DNA from: Zwartia sp.
GTDB taxonomy: Bacteria > Pseudomonadota > Gammaproteobacteria > Burkholderiales > Burkholderiaceae_B
Assembly (NCBI GenBank): GCA_030653405.1
Contig: JAURZO010000135.1
Span: 1 to 11,699, forward strand
DNA length: 11,699 bases
Reading direction: 5' to 3'
Numbering within the stretch: the first letter of the stretch is position 1; every line of letters starts with the position of its first letter. Both the position numbers and the translations under genes were made by a program. The notes beneath the pieces are model-generated. The model was not told the origin of the DNA. It was given only the letters and a program-made list of their open reading frames with translations, and did not search any database. Shown here piece by piece: positions 6,643-11,699 of this stretch.

Positions 6643-6981
6643 ATGAAACTCATTATCGCGATTATTAAGCCGTTCAAGCTCGACGAGGTGCGCGTTGCCC
6701 TCTCCGCGCTGGGCGTCCAAGGTCTAACTGTCACCGAAGTTAAAGGCTTCGGACGACAAAAAGGTCATACGGAGCTTTATCGCGGTGCTGAATACGCCGT
6801 AGACTTTTTGCCAAAAATCCGCGTCGAAGCCGCGGTTGCTGACAATCTTGTCGACCAAGCGATTGACGCAATCGAGCAGTCTGCCCGCACAGGCAAGATT
6901 GGCGACGGAAAAATATTCATTGCTCCCCTAGAGCAAGCCATCAGAATTCGGACCGGCGAGACCGGCGAAGCAGCACTCTAA
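6643..6981 (+). CDS. glnK: Nitrogen regulatory protein PII (GlnK/GlnB family)
   Basis: PII is a trimeric signal protein that reads 2-oxoglutarate, ATP/ADP and, through uridylylation, glutamine, and controls AmtB, NtrB and the glutamine synthetase adenylyltransferase. With the start at 6643 it has 112 residues, the standard PII length. The T-loop has YRGAEY at 46-51 with the uridylylation tyrosine Y51, and the second signature TGKIGDGKIFI is at 83-93. The ribosome site GAGGAT is 6-7 nt upstream. An in-frame ATG at 6595 would add 16 residues but lies inside the sigma-54 promoter and has no ribosome site, so I rejected it. It is 27 nt upstream of amtB in the same frame and surely co-transcribed. 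I call it GlnK rather than GlnB from linkage to amtB and the promoter type. Confidence 0.95.
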   Translation: MKLIIAIIKPFKLDEVRVALSALGVQGLTVTEVKGFGRQKGHTELYRGAEYAVDFLPKIRVEAAVADNLVDQAIDAIEQSARTGKIGDGKIFIAPLEQAIRIRTGETGEAAL

Positions 6982-7008
6982 ATTCCTTGAATCTACGGAG
7001 CATTAAAA

Positions 7009-8247
7009 ATGGATAAAGCCGATGTCGCATGGGTAAGCGTTTCTACCCTGTTAGTTCTCTTAATGGTGGTACCGGGCCTCGCCTTGTTTTACGGAGGTCT
7101 TGTACGTTCAAAAAACGTACTTTCAGTGCTCATGCAAGTGATGTGTACCTTTGCTCTCGCAGTTTTACTTTGGTTTGCCTACGGCTACTCGTTAACGTTC
7201 ACCGAAGGTAACGCCTTCGTAGGTGGTTTTTCACGTGCATTTTTTGGCGGGATGTTTAACCCTGAAGACGGCAAATTCGAGATGGCAGCGACGATCCCTG
7301 AGATTTTGTATGCCTCCTTTCAGGCAACCTTTGCTGGTATTACTTGCGCACTGATTGTGGGCGCTTTCGCTGAACGTGCCCGCTTCTCCGCTGTGCTTGT
7401 CTTTACTGCACTATGGTTTACGTTCGCTTATATCCCGATCGCCCACATGATCTGGTTCACCACAGAAACGTCTAAAGGGTTACTCGCTGCTAAAGGCGCA
7501 TTGGACTTCGCCGGTGGTACGGTCGTTCACATTAACGCAGGTATCGCAGCGTTGGTGGGTGCCTATGTTGTTGGTAAAAGACTGGGGTACGGCAAAGAGG
7601 CGATGCAGCCACACAACCTCCCGATGACCATGATCGGTGCGTCGTTGCTGTGGGTGGGTTGGTTCGGTTTTAACGCTGGTTCTTCACTTGCAGCAAACGA
7701 AGTCGCAGCCCTTGCGTTATTTAACACGTTGATTGCAACAGTTGGTGCAATTCTCGCCTGGGTCTTTACTGAGTGGGCTATCAAAGGCCGTCCTTCAATG
7801 CTCGGTGCAGCCTCTGGTGCGATTGCCGGCTTGGTGGGTGTGACGCCAGCCGCTGGTCTAGTGGGACCAATCGGTGCTCTGGTGATTGGTGTCGCAGCAG
7901 GTGTCATTTGCGTTTGGGGTGTAAATGGTCTGAAACGTATGTTGGGTGCGGATGACTCACTCGATGTTTTCGGTATTCACGGTGTTGGAGGTATTGTGGG
8001 TGGCATCTTGGTCGGTGTCTTTAATGCAAAGGCCTTGGGCGGCCCTGGTTTGGACTCAATCGGCCTGATCGGTGGACAGCTTTTGGTTCAGCTTGAAGGT
8101 ATCGTCATTACCATCATCTGGTCTGGCATTGTCGCCTTTGTTGCGTTCAAAATAGCAGACATGATGTGTGGTTTGCGAGTGACCGAAGATATGGAGCGCG
8201 AAGGTCTTGACATCACGACACACGGTGAGTCTGCATACCATCGTTAA
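7009..8247 (+). CDS. amtB: Ammonium transporter AmtB
   Basis: This is an Amt/Rh-family trimeric inner-membrane channel for ammonium, blocked by GlnK when nitrogen is plentiful. The 412-residue protein is hydrophobic throughout with about 11 membrane segments. Family landmarks are present: PGLALFYGGLVRSKNVLS at 22-39, the gate phenylalanines F108 and F221, the selectivity-site tryptophan W149, S225, the pore histidine pair H174 and H324, DVFGIHGVGG at 319-328, and the conserved C-terminal tail GLRVTEDMEREGLD at 388-401 that touches GlnK. It starts MDKADVAW, exactly where the mature E. coli protein begins, so it lacks the cleaved signal peptide of E. coli AmtB; in-frame stops just upstream exclude a longer form. 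The ribosome site GGAG is about 9 nt upstream. Confidence 0.98.
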   Translation: MDKADVAWVSVSTLLVLLMVVPGLALFYGGLVRSKNVLSVLMQVMCTFALAVLLWFAYGYSLTFTEGNAFVGGFSRAFFGGMFNPEDGKFEMAATIPEILYASFQATFAGITCALIVGAFAERARFSAVLVFTALWFTFAYIPIAHMIWFTTETSKGLLAAKGALDFAGGTVVHINAGIAALVGAYVVGKRLGYGKEAMQPHNLPMTMIGASLLWVGWFGFNAGSSLAANEVAALALFNTLIATVGAILAWVFTEWAIKGRPSMLGAASGAIAGLVGVTPAAGLVGPIGALVIGVAAGVICVWGVNGLKRMLGADDSLDVFGIHGVGGIVGGILVGVFNAKALGGPGLDSIGLIGGQLLVQLEGIVITIIWSGIVAFVAFKIADMMCGLRVTEDMEREGLDITTHGESAYHR

Positions 8248-8251
8248 TCCT

Positions 8252-8277
8252 GTTGGTTAGCGTAAATGCTAACCAAC
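8252..8277. other. Perfect 10-bp inverted repeat after amtB
   Basis: GTTGGTTAGC, loop gtaaat, GCTAACCAAC begins 5 nt after the amtB stop. No U-tract follows, so it is not a classical terminator. It may protect the mRNA 3' end, ahead of the true terminator 30 nt further on. Confidence 0.7.
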
Positions 8278-8300
8278 GCAGCAAAGCAGTCATGACCAAT

Positions 8301-8334
8301 AAAAATGCCGAGTGTGAATTCACTCGGCGTTTTT
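8301..8334. terminator. Bidirectional intrinsic terminator between amtB and ptsI
   Basis: GCCGAGTG, loop tgaatt, CACTCGGC is an 8-bp perfect GC-rich stem flanked by AAAAAT on the left and GTTTTT on the right. Each strand therefore reads as hairpin plus U-tract. It lies between the convergent genes amtB (stop at 8247) and ptsI (stop at 8364) and should terminate both operons. Confidence 0.93.
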
Positions 8335-8363
8335 ATTATGAACTCCAATAGATGACTGAAGTG

Positions 8364-10076
8364 TTATTGCAATACAGAAGGGTCAATCGTGCTGTGACGA
8401 TTCAACGCAGTCGCGACTTGTTGTCTGAGCGCATTAGAGTGACCTTGCCTAATCTCTCTTTTTACGTCCAACAATTGCTGTGGATGCATGGAGAAATGTG
8501 TCAAGCCAAGCCCAAGCAACAACCTCGTCAATTTGGGATCCCCAGCCATTTCACCACAAACAGCCACAGGGATCCCGGCCCGCATCCCTGCGTTGATCGT
8601 GTTAGCAATGAGCTTTAAAACAGCTGGATGTAATGGGTCGTAGAGGGAAGACACCTCATTGTCAGCCCGGTCTATCGCAAGTGTGTATTGAATCAGATCG
8701 TTCGTGCCGATAGATAAAAAATCGAGGGCGTCCGCGAATGGATCAATCGCAATCGCCGTCGCTGGAATTTCAACCATGCAGCCAATCTGAATATTTTCTG
8801 CAAAGGCCTGTCCGCGAGCATCCAATTCAAGCTTAGCCGACGCAATCGCGGCTTTTGCGGCAACTACCTCATGCATATGCGCAACCATTGGGATAAGAAT
8901 GCGAACAGAGCCATGCACAGAAGACCTCAAAATCGCTCTGAGTTGCGTTGCGAAGAGATCGGGGTGCGCAAGACAATAGCGTATCGCTCTTAATCCTAAT
9001 GCGGGATTTGTCGCAACCGTTGCCTCTCCATCTAGCGCCTTGTCGGCACCAACATCTAAAGTCCGTATCGTGACGGGCCGACCCTGCATCGCTTTAACAA
9101 CTGAAGAGTAGGCTTGATATTGCTCTTCTTCGCTTGGAAGCCCGGGACGTCCGATAAATAAAAACTCACTGCGAAACAAGCCAATGCCGCTCGCGCCGTT
9201 CGCCAAGGCAAGATCGACCTCATCGGGCAATTCAATATTTGCCTGAAGAGAAATTGAAATGCCGTCCAAAGTTTGGGCGGGTACGTCTTTAAGTCCAGCA
9301 AGCGAGATGCGTTCGTTGAGATAGTGTTCTTTGAGAATACGGTATTGCTCTAACGCTTCGGGGGATGGGTTGACAATCAGAGCGCCTTGTACGCCATCGA
9401 GAATTACCGTATCGCCGTCGCGCAGCAATCCGCGGGCATGACCTAATGCCACGACAGCAGGAACCGACATGCTGCGAGCAACGATAGCCGTATGCGAAGT
9501 CAACCCACCTAAGTCCGTCGCAAATCCAGCAAAGCGACCTCCGCGTAAACGGATCATATCGGCTGGAGAAATGTCGTGGGCGATGACGATCAGCGGATCG
9601 CCCTCCTCGCCTGCAAGATCCAACGCACTCAAAGGTCTTGAACCTGCTAGCGCGTGCAGGACACGCTCAATCACCTGACGAACGTCGCCGCCCCGCTCAC
9701 GGAGATACTCATCATCCATGGAAGAGAACTGTTCACCTAGAATTTGTCCTTGGGTCGTCAAGGCCCACTCTGCGTTGTAGTGCTTGTCATGAATGAGATT
9801 CAACGCCTCGTCTGCCAAGAGTGGATCCGAGAGCAACATGCCGTGCACGCTCAGCAATGCTGCGAGCTCGCGCGGTGCATCTTCAGGCAGTGTTTCAGCC
9901 ATTTCCAGCATTTCGCGTTTTGTCGTATCGAGTGCCCTGCTCAGCCGAGCTTGTTCGATGGCAACCGCTGCAGGATGAACGCGATAATGGGCGACCTCGA
10001 GGGCAGTCGCCCCCATCACTAGGGCGCGACCGATCGCATACCCTCTCGCTGCACCTTGCCCATATAAGCACACCAT
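8364..10076 (-). CDS. ptsI: PTS Enzyme I (phosphoenolpyruvate--protein phosphotransferase)
   Basis: Enzyme I takes phosphate from PEP and passes it to HPr in the cytoplasm. From the chosen start it has 570 residues (E. coli 575). Numbered from an upstream ATG at 10130, which adds 18 residues, the swivelling His domain carries GGLTSHTAIVARS at 208-220 with phospho-histidine H213. The PEP-binding barrel carries GLFRSEFLF at 317-325, the signature DFLSIGTNDLIQYTLAIDRA at 470-489 and the catalytic C525 in AVCGEMAGD. I chose the ATG at 10076 because MVCLYGQGAARGYAIGRA aligns with the usual Enzyme I N-terminus, whereas the extra 18 residues are polar and proline-rich. Neither start has a good ribosome site; the upstream one overlaps ptsH by 26 nt. 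The gene ends the gshB-manX-ptsH-ptsI operon. Confidence 0.95.
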   Translation of the reverse strand: MVCLYGQGAARGYAIGRALVMGATALEVAHYRVHPAAVAIEQARLSRALDTTKREMLEMAETLPEDAPRELAALLSVHGMLLSDPLLADEALNLIHDKHYNAEWALTTQGQILGEQFSSMDDEYLRERGGDVRQVIERVLHALAGSRPLSALDLAGEEGDPLIVIAHDISPADMIRLRGGRFAGFATDLGGLTSHTAIVARSMSVPAVVALGHARGLLRDGDTVILDGVQGALIVNPSPEALEQYRILKEHYLNERISLAGLKDVPAQTLDGISISLQANIELPDEVDLALANGASGIGLFRSEFLFIGRPGLPSEEEQYQAYSSVVKAMQGRPVTIRTLDVGADKALDGEATVATNPALGLRAIRYCLAHPDLFATQLRAILRSSVHGSVRILIPMVAHMHEVVAAKAAIASAKLELDARGQAFAENIQIGCMVEIPATAIAIDPFADALDFLSIGTNDLIQYTLAIDRADNEVSSLYDPLHPAVLKLIANTINAGMRAGIPVAVCGEMAGDPKLTRLLLGLGLTHFSMHPQQLLDVKREIRQGHSNALRQQVATALNRHSTIDPSVLQ

Positions 10077-10104
10077 GGGCGGTGGGCGCGAGTCGCCTGT
10101 AGAG

Positions 10105-10374
10105 CTATTCCCCTTCGCCGAATTTGTCATCGAATATTTTTTTTATTGAGTCAAGGGCTCGATCCGCGTCACTGCCATTCGCCTCGACTTTTACGGTCGT
10201 ACGCATACCCGCCGCAAGCATCATCACCCCCATGATGCTTTTCGCATTGACGCGCTGCGCGCCTTTGGAGATGAAAATTTCACTACTGAACTGACCGGCG
10301 AGTTGGGTTAATTTAGCCGCCGCACGTGCGTGCAGCCCAAGCTTGTTAGAGACGACGATTTCAATGTCAGGCAT
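10105..10374 (-). CDS. ptsH: Phosphocarrier protein HPr
   Basis: HPr accepts phosphate from Enzyme I on a histidine and passes it to EIIA proteins. The 89-residue protein has the catalytic NKLGLHARAA with H15 and R17, and the regulatory serine S46 within NAKSIMGVMMLAAG (43-56), the site used by HPr kinase where that enzyme exists. Length is normal (E. coli 85). It begins 37 nt after manX and has no clear ribosome site, so coupling is likely. Its last codons contain a run of eight A (plus-strand 10137-10144) just before the overlap with the upstream ptsI ATG. Confidence 0.96.
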   Translation of the reverse strand: MPDIEIVVSNKLGLHARAAAKLTQLAGQFSSEIFISKGAQRVNAKSIMGVMMLAAGMRTTVKVEANGSDADRALDSIKKIFDDKFGEGE

Positions 10375-10411
10375 ATTGAAAATGATGAAAAGTTAGCTCA
10401 CGCAGATAGCG

Positions 10412-10807
10412 TCAGTCTACACGCAACACAGCCTGCATGGCGCCAGTGAGCGCTTTCTCCGTGACAACATCCAATGCTGCGCTGCGATAATTGATTGCTT
10501 TGAGCAACATCGACGCATTCACACCACCCAATACTCGACAGTCGATATTTTTTTGGACTAAAAGCGCAGAAGCGCCTTTTGCGATGTTCGAAGGCGTCGC
10601 ACCAGGAAGATCTGTCAAAATAAGGACGCCCTGCCCACTCTCCTCGGCCAGTATGGCCGCGGCCAATAGCGGTGAAGACTCGCCTGCACACTCGTCTGGC
10701 TGAACATCAAAAATATGCAGCTTTGGATCGATGCCCAACACATGCCTCGCGCATGCTTCCAATGCAGAAGCAAGCGGCACATGTGCCACGACAAAAATTG
10801 CAACCAT
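10412..10807 (-). CDS. manX: PTS mannose-family EIIA component (lone)
   Basis: This is a 131-residue protein of the EIIA-Man fold, which receives phosphate from HPr. The N-terminal strand MVAIFVVAH places the expected phospho-histidine at H9 (H10 in E. coli ManX). LILTDLPGATPSNIA (about 62-76) and LGGVNASMLLKAI (about 92-104) correspond to conserved family segments. It is a single-domain EIIA: the IIB domain fused in E. coli ManX is absent, and no IIB, IIC or IID gene is in the window. With HPr and EI this makes an incomplete PTS, which in betaproteobacteria is considered regulatory rather than for sugar uptake. Its ATG is 2 nt after the gshB stop, indicating translational coupling. The symbol follows common usage and does not imply mannose transport. 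Confidence 0.9.
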   Translation of the reverse strand: MVAIFVVAHVPLASALEACARHVLGIDPKLHIFDVQPDECAGESSPLLAAAILAEESGQGVLILTDLPGATPSNIAKGASALLVQKNIDCRVLGGVNASMLLKAINYRSAALDVVTEKALTGAMQAVLRVD

Positions 10808-10809
10808 GT

Positions 10810-11699
10810 CTATGAAGCCTGCGCAACCGCAGACTCTAGCGCTTCGACAAAGCGCGCACCAACATCGAAGCCGGTCTGTTCTGTGATTTCAACAAAACAT
10901 GTAGGACTGGTGACATTGATTTCAGTCACGTAGTCACCGATGACATCTAAGCCGACTAACAACAATCCACGCCGACTCAGTTGAGGTGCGATTTCACGCG
11001 CTATTGCCCAATCGCGTTCAGACAAAGGCTGAGCAACGCCACGGCCACCAGCAGCCAAATTGCCCCGTGTTTCGCCCGCGAGTGGAATTCGTGCAAGACA
11101 AAATGGCACAGGTTCGCCACCAATCAGCAAAATACGCTTATCCCCTTTGGAAATCTCAGGGATATAACGTTGAGCCATGATGCTGCGCTGACCATCATGC
11201 GTCAAAGACTCGAGAATGGCGTTGAGATTAGGCTCGTTTTTTGCGAGCTTAAATATACCTGTTCCGCCCATGCCATCGAGTGGTTTGACAATCACGTCTT
11301 GATGTTCAGCATGAAAGGCCTTAATGCGCTCCATGTCACGTGTCACAAGCGTAGGCGTGGTGAACTGAGAAAACTCAGTAATCGCCAGCTTTTCCGGATG
11401 ATTACGAATTGCTGCGCCACTGTTGAACACGCGCGCCCCTTGGGCTTGCGCGTAATCAAACATGTGAGTGATATAGACGTACTCCATATCAAATGGAGGG
11501 TCTTTTCGCATCAATACCGCAGAAAAAGCCTGCAACAACGTATCAACAGGGGCACCGGAAACATTCCACCAGTGCTTGTCATGAAGATCAGCACCCTCCA
11601 CCAACTTGATTGGAGTCGCACGGGCATAAACCTGACCACCCTCTATGAACACATCGCCTTGCATCGCAACACTGAAGCTGTGTCCTCGGGCAGCGAGTG
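10810..11699 (-). CDS. gshB: Glutathione synthetase (5' end outside window)
   Basis: This ATP-grasp enzyme joins gamma-glutamylcysteine and glycine to make glutathione in the cytoplasm. The frame is open to the window edge: reading back from the internal ATG at 11664 gives LAARGHSFSVA, which fits the segment preceding this point in E. coli GshB, so the true start lies about 20 residues beyond the edge. About 296 residues are present. Family landmarks include VLMRKDPPFDMEYVY, the ATP-grasp loop VKPLDGMGGTGIF, RIPLAGETRGNLAAGGRG, and the metal and substrate segment VGLDVIGDYVTEINVTSPTC near the C-terminus. It is the upstream-most visible gene of the gshB-manX-ptsH-ptsI operon. gshA, often its neighbour, is not in the window. 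Confidence 0.96.
   Translation of the reverse strand, partial: LAARGHSFSVAMQGDVFIEGGQVYARATPIKLVEGADLHDKHWWNVSGAPVDTLLQAFSAVLMRKDPPFDMEYVYITHMFDYAQAQGARVFNSGAAIRNHPEKLAITEFSQFTTPTLVTRDMERIKAFHAEHQDVIVKPLDGMGGTGIFKLAKNEPNLNAILESLTHDGQRSIMAQRYIPEISKGDKRILLIGGEPVPFCLARIPLAGETRGNLAAGGRGVAQPLSERDWAIAREIAPQLSRRGLLLVGLDVIGDYVTEINVTSPTCFVEITEQTGFDVGARFVEALESAVAQAS

Noticed and set aside
1..11699. A mobile element, defence system or other novel system.
   Set aside because: Every stretch is occupied by recognised core genes or short intergenic regions; there are no transposase, integrase, toxin-antitoxin or CRISPR signals.

Overview
The window looks like ordinary core chromosome of a betaproteobacterium, most likely order Burkholderiales and possibly family Alcaligenaceae. 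This is judged from remembered protein similarity (PheT, UbiK, HPr, the lone mannose-type EIIA) and gene content, not from a database search. Coding density is high, base composition is moderate, and I see no insertion sequence, phage gene, CRISPR array, tRNA or rRNA.

Region 1 (36-4440, minus strand) is the ribosomal protein / Phe-tRNA synthetase cluster rpmI-rplT-pheS-pheT. A candidate promoter and a leader of about 200 nt precede rpmI. A strong intrinsic terminator lies between rplT and pheS, followed by a 13-bp tandem duplication. No infC or thrS precedes rpmI; comM is there instead.

Region 2 (4441-6371, minus strand) holds comM, a branch-migration helicase of natural transformation, and ubiK, a ubiquinone-biosynthesis accessory factor.

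Region 3 (6372-8334, plus strand) is the nitrogen module glnK-amtB. It has a near-consensus sigma-54 promoter, a perfect NtrC-type palindrome about 160 bp upstream of the predicted transcription start, and a convergent bidirectional terminator at its end. PII (Y51 present) and AmtB form the known ammonium sensing and transport pair.

Region 4 (8364-11699, minus strand) is a tight operon gshB-manX-ptsH-ptsI. It encodes glutathione synthetase (its N-terminus lies beyond the window edge) and an incomplete regulatory PTS: EIIA of the mannose family, HPr with H15 and S46, and EI. No membrane permease component is encoded here.

I found no previously undescribed system. The observations most worth checking are regulatory: the sigma-54/NtrC layout before glnK, the terminator plus hairpin-forming repeat before pheS, an A8 tract in ptsH placed so that a one-base shift would fuse HPr to EI, and the unusual neighbours of rpmI and ptsI.
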